Shown: piece by piece, positions 35,079 through 46,597 of the stretch
Layout of the letters: each line of letters starts with the position of its first letter
How positions within the stretch are numbered: the stretch's first letter is position 1
NCBI RefSeq assembly: GCF_014839835.1
Contig: NC_071632.1
Span: 15,456,487 to 15,520,486, forward strand
Length of the DNA stretch: 64,000 nt
From: Dryobates pubescens
Lineage: Eukaryota > Chordata > Aves > Piciformes > Picidae
Direction: 5' to 3'
The notes under the pieces: generated by a model
The model's database searches: none
Told to the model about the DNA's origin: nothing
The model's input: only the letters and a program-made list of their open reading frames with translations
Position numbers and translations under genes: made by a program

Positions 35079-38000
35079 CTTCCAACAAAGAACAGCAGCA
35101 GTGAATTCAAATTTGGTATCTTCCCCCTTTCACCAACCTGACCGCTCTGCCAGTCTTGCTGCACCACTACCTCGGCTAAAGCAGCTCTGCAAAGGATACT
35201 GCAGGGTGGCAGTTTCTTCCTGTTATTTAAAGCTGAAGGAAAACTCTTAGCTGTGCTCCAGGGATCACTACAGCCCTGACAAGCAATGGAAGAGAGACAA
35301 GTATCTGCAATATTCCTCTTTGCTAAATGGTATCAGTTACAGTTCTACACTTAAAAGGGACAGGATAAAGGAGTATGTGGTCAAATCAGCTGACTCTCTA
35401 GCACAGATTTGGAATAAACTTCCTAGCAGCCACAACCCTGATACTAGCAAGCCAAAATACCATCAGTGTCAGTAGCAGGTCCAGGAAACATGCTCCAGCA
35501 ACTTAGTATTTGCTCTCTGAAAGAGTACAGGCAAGGAGAGGTTGGCTGTTTTTGAAGGGAACTGCCATGAGCCAGTACAATGAGATGTGAGAAACTGGAA
35601 CTGCTTGTGGGCTAGACAGGGCCACGTGTTCCACACTGAGGAAAGTGAGGATGCAGACACCCAAAGCTTCCAGCCTTGTGCACCAAAGCCACAGCCCACT
35701 CAGCAGCTACTTCCCCTCGGCCCTTCCCAGGATACCTCTGGAAGCTGTTACCCTTTCTTCTTGGCTGCACCCATCTTGCACACTGCCTACAGCTGACAGC
35801 CATCCCTTATGGCTGCTGCTGGCAGCAGGGGCACAGCTTCCCTGGGGTAAGGGATGTCTTGCCTCTAATCCTGCTGCTAACAAAAGTAGTCTGGAGCATC
35901 ACTCAAGGCCCTCTAGCAGTATTTGAAGGAAAAATCACTTAATTGCTTCACAAAAAAGCCAGAACAGCTTTCTCCTTCCCCCCACTTCTGCATGCTGCAG
36001 GCAACATTCTTACCTGCAGACTCTGTAGGTGAATCTTTGGATGAAGTTGATTCTTCTGATGAACTGGACCCTTCTGGAGACAGCAGGAGTGAAGCAGGAA
36101 GAACTCCCCCATAATGAACAAGGATTTGGGAAGCTAAGTGGATGTTGCCTTTAAAGACCTTCAAAGCTTGCTCTGCTGACTCACGACTGAAACCCATATA
36201 CACCAGCTACAGGAAGGGGGAAAAATGAAAGTGAAAAAAAACAGGAGAAATCCAAGCTCTTCCAGCACCAAGGTCTGACAGGAATCTGACAGTCATTCCT
36301 ATTGCACAAAGGGAAGCACTGCATGCCAGGAATTCAGGACACCAACTCTGGTTTACTGGAACAGTTAACAACAGACAGTGACCTATTACAGGAATGGGGA
36401 TCTTGAGCAGAATCTAAAGCCTCTTGTTCAGCCCAGACCAAATTTTTTTACTGCTTTTCAAAAGGAAACTTCAAAGCACTCCAGCACATCAGGAGTGTGC
36501 ACATGCTGCTTGGTTTGCCTACCTAACAAAAGAGCTTTTTCAGACAGCCTGTGATGAGAAAGACAAGTTCCACCCCTCTCCCTTGCACACTGCAATGCTT
36601 AGAGACTTGAACACATTTCTCATTTGCTGTCTTTTTTTGGGCTAGAGCATTAAAGTGCACACACTTCCTTCTGCACCCATGCACGACAGGCAGGTGTAAC
36701 AGACAGGAGGCACACACAGATTACACTTTTGTCTATGTGACTGCACCATGAAAAGCAGATGCCAGACAGAGGAAGTGTGGCAGCTAGAGTGACATTGGTC
36801 AAAGAATATATGTACAGCTTTGCTTAAGGAAGATTTGGTGTGTTTGAAGGCACAATTCAGAAGCAAGGCAATCAATTCCTAAGAAAGCAGTGGTTCAACT
36901 CACTTGGTCAATGCTTTCCTGGGAAACCTGAAACTGGTTCGTGGCTACAGGATCATCATCATCATCTTCCAACAGTAACTCAGGATTGTCAAGAATAAAC
37001 TACAGTAAAACAGAGAGGGATCAGAACAGAGCAACAGACATGTACTAGTCCTTGGTATGGAGATGTATTTAGCCCAATAACTGATTGAAGCAAACCCCAG
37101 CCAACTTAAGTGATGTGAGTCATCAAGTTAGGAAGTGGAAGTTCAACTTGGAAATGGTTGCTATGAATTAACAAGTACAGACTACAGAAGACAAGAATAT
37201 GCTTAACAATAAAAAAGCAAAGAAGCTTTTTTGTGCTGAAGTACTACTCCTGACAATCACTTACCTTAAAGGCTTGGTCCAGGTTTCCCTGTGTATAATG
37301 CAGAGCCATCTGAGCAGCTCTCTCTGAGTAGCCCATGCTCTTCAAGGTATTTATGTCTTCCATTCGCTGCCGCCTCTTAGCTCTCTCCTCCCTCCTTATC
37401 TGTGCCTTTTCCTGAAAGAACACAGCCATGACAAAGCTCACTGTGCATGGAAATGCTTCAGCCTTCCCCTCTGCTTATAGGGTTTCTTAGATTTTGAATC
37501 TCTTGAGGGAGTTTTAAATTTTTTTAAATACAGACTGTGCTGCCAGACATTCATTACTAAATAAAGTTGCTTTTCCATGAGCTAGCACAGTTGCCACACT
37601 TCTGCTCTGCAGTCCCTGCAGATTGGATCTTATGGCATCATAGCTATTATAGGCCCTGTGTGGTTCGTGATAAACCCATTTGGCAGATGGGCCTGTAGAC
37701 AAGACTTGCCAAGGACATACGGGAAGAACCGGGCACGTAGCCAAGGAGTTCTGTTCAGCCCTTCTCTCAGCCACTGGCTTCTCTGTCCACATTTCACAGA
37801 AGTGCCACCTCTGCTGATCAAATGTAACTCCAGGCACTTCAGGTGTGGACAATGTTGTCTTTACTTCAGCACAGAAAGTCCTTCTCCCCTCCTGAAAATT
37901 CCAAGTCCAAAGCCATAATATGGTGTAGCCTGACTGTTACCCTCATGGTACTTCATCCTGCAGCCTCTGATCTTTCAGACCAGCCAAACCCAGGAGTGAC

Positions 38001-41000
38001 AGCTTTGTCACGGTGGGTTTATTCCTATACAGACAAGTGGTGAGTAGCAAACACAGGTGCAAGGTCTTCCTATATGCCTCTGTGGTACAGCCACAAGTCT
38101 TTGGCCTTCCCATCTCATCTGTTTTGGGACAGGGCTTCCCTTGTGTTATGTTTTGGTTTCAAACTTGTGGCAACAGATGTCCAACTGTCAGTTCCACTAA
38201 CAGTGCCAAAGTGGGATAATCCAAGTCCTTAATTTAGCACCATGTTGCACTAGTCACACAACACATCTTAGGGACATCCCAACTAATATGATCCTTGATT
38301 TAGTACTCGCACTGCACCGTACCTCTCTCCTGTTGGTGATAAGATTGGCAGCATGCTCCACATCCCCATGGCACGCTCGCAGGGCAAGGCGAGCTTCCTG
38401 CTCCGAGAATCCCAGGAGTGACAGGCGCTCAACTTTATCAGGATCTATGGAGAGCTCTCCATGCAGACGAGAAGCCTGCGTGTAGAAAGAACAAAACGAT
38501 GCTATTTATAGTGCTGCTAACATACAAACAAAGTCTCCCCATTTTTCTGAGTAAGCAAAGAACAGGTGCAAGACAGAGCCTGAACAGGAGTTGGTGTGAA
38601 CAGCTCTGAAGTTTTACCTAATGGTGTCTTACCTTCTGAATATAATCAGCAGCCTCCTTTTCTCTGCCACTGTGATAATGTCCTATCCCTTGAAGGAGGT
38701 AAAGCCGCAGAAATAAAACCTTCTCACGACCATAGCTTCCCTAAAGGATTGTTTCAACAAGAAGGGGTGAGGAGGGCACATGAATAGAAACATATGGTAG
38801 AACAGCAATTCATTACTAGTCAAACACTTTGCACATCTAAAGATGACACAGCCACACTGTGCTAAGTATCCCATCTGAAACACTGCTGATGCCCGTGCCA
38901 TGACCTTTCTGTCAGGTCCAACACTTGCAGTATGCTGACAATTACAGGAGATTACAGGCTGAGGAGACACAAGAAAACTTCTGAAAGTCACTCTTGTGAC
39001 ACTCAAACAGCAACTGAATACAGATCAAAAAAAATAAAAGAAAGGCAAGAAAAAAGCCACCTTAATTAAGTCAAAACTTGGCATACTTTGATATCAATAA
39101 GTCTTTCATGGTTCTCTCCATAGCACCTCTGGAAGCATCTATGAGCTGTGGACAGCTTTTTCTCTGCGTCATCCAGGCAGTCCAGCTGCTCCAGGCGGAA
39201 GTAGCACCACACTATATCCAGCTGCAGCACTGCATAGTTATCAACAGTGTTCAGCAGTTCTGTGCTACACTCACTGGAAAACAGAACAATTACTGGTTTT
39301 CTGGGAGGGGCTGTGTATTTTTTCTACACCCTTTTTGACACTACTGAAGCATGCCAGATATACTCATACATGTCTGAGGAAGCACACACTTTGAGGTAGC
39401 AAAATGAAGTCAGTGGAACTTTAACGAAGCACTCATCTCCCATCACACTCCCTAATACACAGGGCATTACTGATAACACTACATCTCAAAGAACTGCAGT
39501 AGTCACAACTCATTTTGTTACTATTTAAGACAGCATCTCTAAAAGCAGAACAGAATTAAACCCTCTGTAATCTTTGAGATGACAGAGATGCCAGTCTTCA
39601 CGCATGTGAACATGCCAAATCCTGTGTTGGGTCTCAATGTACACACACACACAGATGAGAAACAGATGGGGACACTATTACCTTTGGGCATCCCAAAAGA
39701 GCAATTTAGGGCTGTGACTGCTGACAGGAAACTAATTTACCTGCAGAAACTCTGGTATGGTTACAGACCTTAGCTATCTGCACCACCTTTAACGTGAAAT
39801 TACTACTATACAGGAGCAATTGCAAACAAGCATCTGTGTCTCAGGCTAATGGAATTCATAGCCTAGTACAAGAATATTGACAGTTTCTGTTTATGTTGAT
39901 ATGAAAGATTAAATTGCCCGTTGGCAGTATCTGTTCCAGCTGTTCTACATGAAGCCACCTGTCACTGCAAGTCAGAGCCTTTGTTTGCTGTTTCCCATCT
40001 GCTGAAGGGAAGTGAAGCAATCCTGGGCAAAACAGGGCCTGATTTACATGCACAGGTAGAGCTAATGCTGTTCTGGGATTTGGCTGCCAGCAAAGGAAAG
40101 AGACACAAGGATTCAAAAAGGTTCTTACCAGAAGTGTTTATCAGCATCCAACAAATAGGGCAGTGCTATTTCATATTCTTTCTTCTTCATTAACGCCCTG
40201 CCCTTCTCATGATAACCCATTGCCAGCACAAGTGCCTAGAAAAAACAGATTGAGATTTCTTTTGCACCTCCCCAATCCACTTTTGTAGCTAAAAGGAAAC
40301 ATCTAGGTCATCCATTCACAGCCCTTCTTCTTAGAAATATACCACTGTACCAGTTCTGCACCAGCAATACTCATATTTTACTCTCATTTGCTGATGTTAA
40401 GATATTGTATAATTAAAAGCAATAAAAAAGTCACTGACACATGAAATGTTGCACCAAGTCCAAGAATGCAACCCTGAATAGATTTTTAACGATGTGTGAT
40501 AAAGGCCAAAGTGTTTTCCTGCGTGCTACACTTCGCAGCAGCATCAAATCTGTATTGCTTTGCTATTACAACTATCTTGCAAAGCTGAGTAATTCACCTC
40601 CTGCAACTCAGAACAGGGAATTAAATTCTGAATGTGGCAGGGAAACACTTGAGCTCCTGCAGTCAACAAATGGAAATGTAAATGTAAATGGTGTTTCTGG
40701 ATAGAAACAATCTGCAATATTTCTTCTCATCCATGTTCAATACTGATTCAAACTTGAGCACTTGAACATCTGATGCTTCAACTCTTCAGGTGAATCACTA
40801 CTTTCAGCACTTCACCAGAGCAGCACACATTGTGAGAATTGACAGTTGCTATTCCAGTCATCCAAAAACTCCAGATGACACAGAAAACAGAGTGTGCCTC
40901 AGGAGAAGCTAGGGCAGCAGTTAACATAAGCTGGGGCTTGCTCACTTCTCTTCTTTGTTGGTGGGTACAATTCCAGGTGTTTGTAAAGATTTATTCATCT

Positions 41001-44000
41001 TCAGAAAACTCAGGGCATCTATCACTATGCTTCTGTTACAGCAGCCAATATCAGGTATCTCATTCCTACAGGAATTCAATCCACACACCCATCCAAAGGG
41101 ATCTTCAGTTGAGAATGGGGCACCTTCTTGCATGGTGACCTCATTCAAATTTCAGAAGGGTCACAGCAGAAAAGCTACCAAAATTCATTTAAAGTAGTCC
41201 AAATTTTAGAGCTTGTCAAGTTTGCAGTTGAAATGGAGGCCTAACAAACAAGTTATTTTCATGTTGTTCAAGGGCACCCAAAAGTTAAGATAGGTGCTAG
41301 GTTATAACGAAGTTAAACCTCATCTTAAAACACAGAAGGAAGATAAGTACCACAGAGGGGCTGGTGCAAGATTAGACCTGGAATTAGATCAGCAGAGGCG
41401 TCTCCAGGTGACTGAGTATTCCTAGTTGTAGAATTCTACTTCAGTTTTATTTCAAAATTAAAACCTACTGCACCCAGGGTTACATAACAAAAAGATGGAC
41501 TATTATTTCAGTCCCACATTCGAAATGCTTCATGAATCAAACCCATCTCTTTTACCTACTTTTTTAGCTTGAGGAGGAATCTCAATGGACCTTCCAGTCT
41601 GGTTAGCTATGTCTAAATAGGGATAAGAATCTGGATCCAAGTACTCCTCTGAAAGACAAGAAAAAGCAATTTAAACTGTAGATACAACCCTTTTAGATTA
41701 TGTCAGTAAATACATGGTTAAACAAAAAAAGCAAACACACCCCCCTCCCCAAATATAATAGTGAAAAAAGAATAATCAGAATTACATGTAAAGCTTGGGG
41801 ATGTTTGGATGTACCTACCAACAGCAGTCCTGGTCAGACAAACATGAGGAACTTTAGAAAAGTCACTAAGGAGAAGGCCCTGTTCACCCAGACATTTTGA
41901 CACAACATTAGAAGTTGCATGAATTGTAAAGAATTTTTTGCAGGAGACAAAACATCTGCATCTCACATTATATAACATGTGAAATGTTCTGTCAAATGAA
42001 GCATAAAATACAGAAAGCCCCACACAACTGAGCACAGTTGATAAAACTGGGTAAAACACAGCTCAGTATTTTCCTTTACCCCATATCTTTAATGCTTATA
42101 ACCAAACTACCAATTTTGTTTTCACTTCCATCTGATTTAGAATGAAAGATGCTTTTCTTGTAAACAAAAGACAGTTAAGTAGGAGTTTGCAGAGATTAAA
42201 AGCTTCTGCCCTGCAATTTTTCTCAGATGAAACAAAAGGGATGTTAAATCCTTTCTACACTTCACAGAGAACCTTCAGCCTCTGAGCCCATTACGGACTG
42301 CACTCTATACTCTGGCATTGTGCTGTAGCTGACAGTTGCTGGTAAATACCTTAAAGAGGCCCCATAAAGGATTCAAAAGCTGGGATCTAAATCGCCCTTT
42401 AAGTATATAAAAGCAATCACTCCTTTCACTTGTTCAAAATCTGATATTATAGTAAGAAAGAGGCTGTCAGTGACCACTAAAAGCAGCTTTGTTCAGGTAT
42501 TTTTGCATTTGGCAGGAATTCATTACATACAAACCAGAAACCCCGAAACAGAGTGAATTTTTGAAGCAATGAAGTAGTGATTTTAACTCACCATCCAGCA
42601 ATGCAATTCACAAACAATCTCATTTTGAAAAATTATTACTGTTATATTTACTCTATTCCTTTAGCTTAATCCACACTTGCCAGCAATCAACATCAAACAC
42701 AATGAGAACAGAACAGTCAGGTTACAGATGAGAATGACAAATGATCTGTTCTGCACAATGAAACCATGGTTACACACAGCCACAGCTGAGATCAACTACA
42801 AAAAGAAGTGTGTAATGACTTACAATTCATTATTCTACTATCCTTACATCTACAATAAATTTAAAGCCTGTTCTCAGGAGTCATCAGTGCCTTAACTGTC
42901 AAGTGCCAATTAATAATTGATTCCTATTATACCCAAGTGTTTTCTAGCATTCTAGTCGTGTAAGATGTGGAGTAGAAGAGAAAGTTTTAGGCAACTTAGA
43001 ATTGAGTTTTCAAGAAGACAGAAACCCAGATGAGTATAAACTGAAATCCAGCCACAGCAGAGCCACTGTTCTGTTGAAAGTCCACTGAGAAGATAATTTT
43101 TGATGTGCAAGAATTAACGAATACTCACCTCCCCTGCCAAAAGACTCCAAAGCCAACAACTCTTACCTCTCTCTGACAGAATCTCCAAACCCTTCTTAGT
43201 TCTTTGCATCTTGTCATTTATTTCTTTCTCTTTCTTGCACTGAAGTTCCTCTTCCTGAACTTTTCTTTTAGTTTCTTCATCACTCTGTTCCAGTTGAAGT
43301 ACCATCACCTTTGCATTGTGTGTTACACCCTGGTCTTGAAGGGTTTTGCCTGCGAAGCACAGCGTGATGAATACAAGAGACCATTTCACATTGCACGCCA
43401 GGAGACCACAACACCCATGAATAAAGCAAGCTGAATCCCTTTGCCTTACTCATACTGCAGTGAAGAACTATAGTAATTACTGAAGTATTCAATTTAAACC
43501 CCTGCCAATTAGTGATGTATTCAGCAGAAACTAGAAATTAGGATCAGACTTGCATCCTAAGAGAGCTTTGTAAATAGTTGGTATGTTTCTTTGCCTGTTT
43601 TTTTCAACATATTGAAAACTAGAATTGTTTATGTTTCAGTTAAATGGTCTTCAGGCAAAAACTGGAACATGTCCAGGATGAGGCATCACAATAGTTAAAG
43701 GACAAAAGAACTGGGAACTGAATCTGAGTGCCTACTGTCAATTCCATGGTTCTAATTCTGATGCAGCCTAAGGGAAATAAGTACGTCAGATGCTTAGGCC
43801 AACAACAAAGAGAAAGATGTTGTCATCACTTCCCACAACATGTCTGAAGAGTTGAACATGTGAAAATCAGTACAAAAAAGTTTTTGGATGTGGTGTCATA
43901 CCATATGGTTTTGGAGGAAATTCAGGGTTTCTCTTGAACATGTTTTTGCAGTGTTTCAACACCTGAAATACTTATTTTCTACATTTATTGCAGGATTCCT

Positions 44001-46597
44001 GTAATTGCCCTCAGTCAGTCAAAGAATTTTGATAATTACAAATTACTACACTTCCTCCAGAGCAGAACCTGACCAAAGTTAGCTGCTAATTCTTGGGAAT
44101 TTCTGAAATTAACAGAGTTGCAATTTTTCTTCTGAGAGTGAGCAAACTAGAAAATGATCATAAAAAAGGTATACTCAAGCTAGAGATACATACCCAGGTC
44201 AAGCTGCTTCTTATTTATTATTATTTTGAGAGCATTTTCTTTTAATGCATGTTCCTGTGCTATCCTGTGAAAGAAATAATTCCATCCATTAATACAGACT
44301 TGTAAGGCCATACAGTATTTGTTAGAATAGCAATAAAACTTAAAAATGAGGATGCTCTTAACTTAAAACTCTTGCTGGTATACTGCATGGAGAAAATCTG
44401 GGATGTAAAAAGGGGAAAAGTACAACTGGGAGGAAAGAATTTGATTGGGCTGAAAAAACACAAAAGGAAGAGAAGATAATCATTGTTCAGAAGACCTGCC
44501 TAGTTACAGGTCTGGAACAGTGGTCACTCATTCCTTCCTAGCTACTTGTGGGGATGTACAGAGAACGATAGTCTTCCACAGCTGCAACTCTCCTGTTTTC
44601 TAGCTGTTAAACCACATCTTCTTACATGAAGAGCTGTCCTACAGGGACACTGCACATCCTATTCAGACACACTGAACACACAACATGTTGAAAAAAAAAA
44701 GCTTAAATTGAACAATTGAACTCCACCCAGGGAGGTGGTGGAGTCACCGTCCCTGGAGGGGTTCAAGAGGGGATTGGATATGGCACTTAGTGCCATGGTT
44801 TAGTAGTCATAAGGTCTGTGGTGACAGGTTGGACTTGATGATCTTTGAGGTCTCTTCCAACCTTGGTGATACTGTGATACTGATACTGTGAAAAGTGCCC
44901 TGTTTGCCTTTTTTTAGTGCTATATGACAGTGCTGTCCCATTACAGAAAAAGCCAGGCTGGTTATACTTACTGTGATCTGAGCTCCTTGCCTGTGATGAA
45001 CAGGTTAGTTTCCAGTAGTTTTCTGCTCTGTAGTAATTATATTGGGTGGGGGAAAGGAGAGGGGAAAAAAAACACCAAACCACACCAAAAAAACATGTTA
45101 TCAAGGTATTTTGGACATCTTCTTAATTAATTGTTTTACAGCAATTACAAATTCTTTTTCAAATAATCATATTAACAGGGTTATGGTTGGGCATACATAT
45201 TAGTCATTTCCAGGCAGGGAGTCTTGTACTTGCTATACAGTGCTAAAAATTAACATGACAACAGCAGAAGATTCAGAATTAGATAAATCTAAATTCAGAC
45301 CCAAATAGCTTAAATTGACTTAATTTAATTAAGCACTTCCAATCTTAACTCTGCTTTGTAATTATGTTACTCACCTGTGACTGGCTAAGTTATGATTAAT
45401 TCCTAGTAGTGTCTCTGGTTCCAGATTAGATAAACTGGACTTTTAAATTAATTAATTCCCCTATGCCCAGTAGCATTGTAAAGAAGAATGAAGAAATTAT
45501 TTGCTTTAACTCCATGGCAATCACTTGACACCCTCTACCCTTTAAGCCATCACATACCCTGGTAATCATTTTTCACTGCAGGAGAGAGAACAATTATAAT
45601 TGGTTGTTGTGTTTTTGCTTGTATTCACTTAAAAAATAATAATTATAAAAACCTTCTGAAGCACCAGACAAGATCTTGAGATAAAAAGAAAGACAAAACC
45701 TTGTCCTGTTCCAGAGTAAACATTCACTTCTGTGGCTGATAAGATGCCTACGACCCTTAAATGCCTGCAAATAATTTCTCTTTCACCGTTATCAGAGGGG
45801 ATAAAAACATATCAGCACTGGGGAAGATGCTGCTCCCACACATGATTAAAACTAGAACTGATCTGAGATACTTATGTGTGCTAGAGACTGTTTTGAAGGG
45901 AGAAATATTCCCAGTTAAGAGGCTCAGTATTACTGAGAATGTAAGCATGGGCCTGCTTACATGGAGTCATGAGGTCTGTGGTGACAGGTTGGACTTGATG
46001 ATCTTTGAGGTCTCTTCCAACCCTGGTGATTCTGTGATATTCCCACACACCTGGAAAGCTGAACTATATAGAATGTGCGTCTGGGGGGGGCAGTGATCAA
46101 GGTATACCTAACACAGACCTCTCGTATAAAGCACCTGAAAAAGTTAAGTGAGAATATCTGCATTAGATACATATCTGTAACACACAAGGCCAAAGTAGAG
46201 CTACTCATCCTGATTTTTCTGCAATGCCACTTACCTTTCTCCGAGGCAGATACATATCAAGCCTTGCAATTCCAGTCACTTTAAAGTGTTCATTTCCCGT
46301 TCCACGCTCAATCGCTTTGCATCGTATTTCTTCCAGCATATTCTCTGTCTCGGTCTCATTGATATTCAGCTTGGATGAGTATTTTTGTACAAGCTCCTAA
46401 GAAAACAGCAAGAAAAACTGGGGAAATGCACCAGCAGTAAGAGGTGGGAGCTGAACAACAGCAAAGTGAGAGTGTTTACCTTCATCTCCTTGCCAGCTTC
46501 TTTTTTTTCATTGGTATATGGTGGTTTCCAGAGCTGAATTTTGTCCTCTCTTAAGAAGCTTGTCAGTTTTGCTATTAAATACTTCTTTTGTGCCATT
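34915..46597 (-). CDS. NUB1: NUB1, negative regulator of ubiquitin-like proteins 1 (14 coding exons, 610 aa)
   Basis: Coding exons in transcript order: 46596-46480, 46396-46235, 45027-44972, 44264-44194, 43349-43167, 41648-41560, 40235-40129, 39273-39087, 38740-38633, 38475-38323, 37411-37265, 36999-36904, 36206-36014 and 35078-34915. All junctions are GT-AG and the phases agree, giving 1,833 bases. The protein starts MAQKKYL and follows remembered human NUB1 (601/615 aa). In order: N-terminal helices, a ubiquitin-like domain (about 103-160), a charged coiled segment (about 155-190), a central alpha-helical region with [12 protein letters not shown] and [15 protein letters not shown], three UBA domains (about 372-406, 430-463, 487-530) and an acidic C-terminus. 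In mammals NUB1 binds NEDD8 and FAT10 and hands them and their conjugates to the 26S proteasome; it is interferon-inducible there. Nothing is broken. The gene converges on WDR86. Confidence 0.96.
35079..36013 (-). other. last NUB1 intron
   Basis: This 935-base intron has short open frames on both strands but no splice-supported exon and no repeat that I recognise. Confidence 0.65.
36014..36206 (-). CDS. NUB1: NUB1 coding exon, third UBA domain (residues 493-556)
   Basis: Acceptor TTCCTGTAG, donor TGCAG|GTAAGA. It encodes [20 protein letters not shown] and a Ser/Glu-rich segment ([10 protein letters not shown]) after the UBA. Confidence 0.96.
36207..36903 (-). other. NUB1 intron between the linker exon and the third-UBA exon
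   Basis: About 700 bases of ordinary intronic sequence. I see no coding segment, RNA gene or repeat in it. Confidence 0.65.
36904..36999 (-). CDS. NUB1: NUB1 coding exon, acidic UBA2-UBA3 linker (residues 461-492)
   Basis: Acceptor TTTTACTGTAG, donor GACCAA|GTGAGT. A GAT microsatellite encodes five Asp ([10 protein letters not shown]) in place of the human linker. SQESIDQ opens the third UBA. Confidence 0.92.
37265..37411 (-). CDS. NUB1: NUB1 coding exon, basic segment and second UBA (residues 412-460)
   Basis: Acceptor TGTTCTTTCAG, donor TTTAAG|GTAAGT. A basic stretch ([11 protein letters not shown]), which in human NUB1 is linked to nuclear localisation, precedes the second UBA ([15 protein letters not shown]). 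Confidence 0.95.
37412..38322 (-). other. NUB1 intron between the first- and second-UBA exons
   Basis: This 911-base intron contains overlapping short open frames near 37.5-37.9 kb on both strands, none with splice support. Nothing else is seen. Confidence 0.6.
38323..38475 (-). CDS. NUB1: NUB1 coding exon, first UBA domain (residues 361-411)
   Basis: Acceptor TTTCTACACGCAG, donor AGAG|GTACGG. It encodes [20 protein letters not shown] and [13 protein letters not shown], a complete three-helix UBA domain with the LGF loop. Confidence 0.96.
38633..38740 (-). CDS. NUB1: NUB1 coding exon (residues 325-360)
   Basis: Acceptor ATCCTTTAG, donor AGAAG|GTAAGA. It encodes [16 protein letters not shown] and a helical segment. 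Confidence 0.95.
38741..40128 (-). other. NUB1 introns flanking the residue 262-324 exon
   Basis: Apart from the coding exon at 39,087-39,273 this span is AT-rich intron. A short ACACAC run lies near 39,640. No other feature is supported. Confidence 0.6.
39087..39273 (-). CDS. NUB1: NUB1 coding exon (residues 262-324)
   Basis: Acceptor CTGTTTTCCAG, donor CAAA|GTATGC. It encodes [19 protein letters not shown] and DDAEKKL, then CYGENHERL, matching the human helical core closely. Confidence 0.95.
40129..40235 (-). CDS. NUB1: NUB1 coding exon (residues 227-261)
   Basis: Acceptor TTTTTTCTAG, donor TTCTG|GTAAGA. It encodes [14 protein letters not shown] and [12 protein letters not shown], a TPR-like helical pair in the central region. 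Confidence 0.95.
40236..43166 (-). other. NUB1 introns flanking the residue 197-226 exon
   Basis: Introns of 1.3 and 1.5 kb around the exon at 41,560-41,648. They include a short AAATGT repeat near 40,674-40,690. No other feature is supported. Confidence 0.6.
41560..41648 (-). CDS. NUB1: NUB1 coding exon (residues 197-226)
   Basis: Acceptor TTGTCTTTCAG, donor AAAAAA|GTAGGT. It carries [17 protein letters not shown], nearly invariant in NUB1 as I recall. Confidence 0.95.
43167..43349 (-). CDS. NUB1: NUB1 coding exon, UBL end and coiled segment (residues 136-196)
   Basis: Acceptor TGCTTCGCAG, donor AGAG|GTAAGA. It encodes [19 protein letters not shown] followed by a Glu/Lys-rich segment likely to be helical and coiled ([19 protein letters not shown]) and RTKKGLEIL. 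Confidence 0.95.
44194..44264 (-). CDS. NUB1: NUB1 coding exon, UBL domain (residues 113-135)
   Basis: Acceptor TTTCTTTCACAG, donor CCTGG|GTATGT. It encodes [18 protein letters not shown] and then KQLDLG, the centre of the UBL domain. Phase 2 in and phase 1 out, both matched by neighbours. Confidence 0.93.
44722..44892 (+). mobile_element. CR1 LINE, 5'-truncated 3' end
   Basis: The typical avian CR1 tail is readable: CCAGGGAGGTGGTGGAGTC, CTGGAGGGGTTCAAGAGG, GACAGGTTGGACTTGATGAT, TCTCTTCCAACC, then imperfect GATACTGT tail repeats. It is oriented antisense to NUB1 within an intron, about 170 bases, and ends 80 bases from the 56-base NUB1 exon. Confidence 0.92.
44972..45027 (-). CDS. NUB1: NUB1 56-base microexon (residues 94-112)
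   Basis: Acceptor ATTACTACAG, donor TCACA|GTAAGT. It encodes [18 protein letters not shown] plus part of a Gln codon, matching the human LLETRLHITGRELRS segment at the start of the UBL domain. It is too short to stand out as an open frame and was found by searching the gap in the protein. A CR1 3' end lies 80 bases downstream in the transcript. Confidence 0.93.
45028..46234 (-). other. NUB1 intron before the 56-base microexon
   Basis: A 1.2-kb intron with a second short CR1 3' end at 45,960-46,040. The rest is AT-rich without recognisable features. Confidence 0.65.
45960..46040 (+). mobile_element. CR1 LINE, very short 3' fragment
   Basis: About 80 bases carrying GACAGGTTGGACTTGATGAT, TCTCTTCCAACC and TGATTCTGTGAT. 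It is nearly identical to the copy at 44.8 kb over the shared part, in the same orientation 1.2 kb away, so it belongs to the same subfamily. Confidence 0.88.
46235..46396 (-). CDS. NUB1: NUB1 coding exon (residues 40-93)
   Basis: Acceptor TTTTCTTAG, donor AAAG|GTAAGT. It contains [14 protein letters not shown], a strongly conserved NUB1 segment. The intron separating it from the start exon is only 83 bases. Confidence 0.95.
46480..46597 (-). CDS. NUB1: NUB1 exon 2 (start codon)
   Basis: The acceptor (TTTTGTTTTGAAAG) ends at 46,598 and the ATG at 46,596 has A at -3 and G at +4. It encodes residues 1-39 (MAQKKYL...[14 protein letters not shown]), nearly the human N-terminus. Donor AAG|GTAAAC, phase 0. 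Confidence 0.95.

Larger units (their letters stand above)
43350..44971 (-). other. NUB1 introns flanking the small UBL exon
   Basis: Apart from the 71-base exon at 44,194-44,264, this span holds a CR1 3' fragment at 44,722-44,892 (listed separately) and AT-rich sequence. Confidence 0.65.

Noticed and set aside
44787-45104. 105-codon open frame on the - strand over the NUB1 microexon
   Set aside because: It reads a different frame from the true 56-base exon and runs into CR1 sequence; the exon frame is fixed by homology and phase on both sides.
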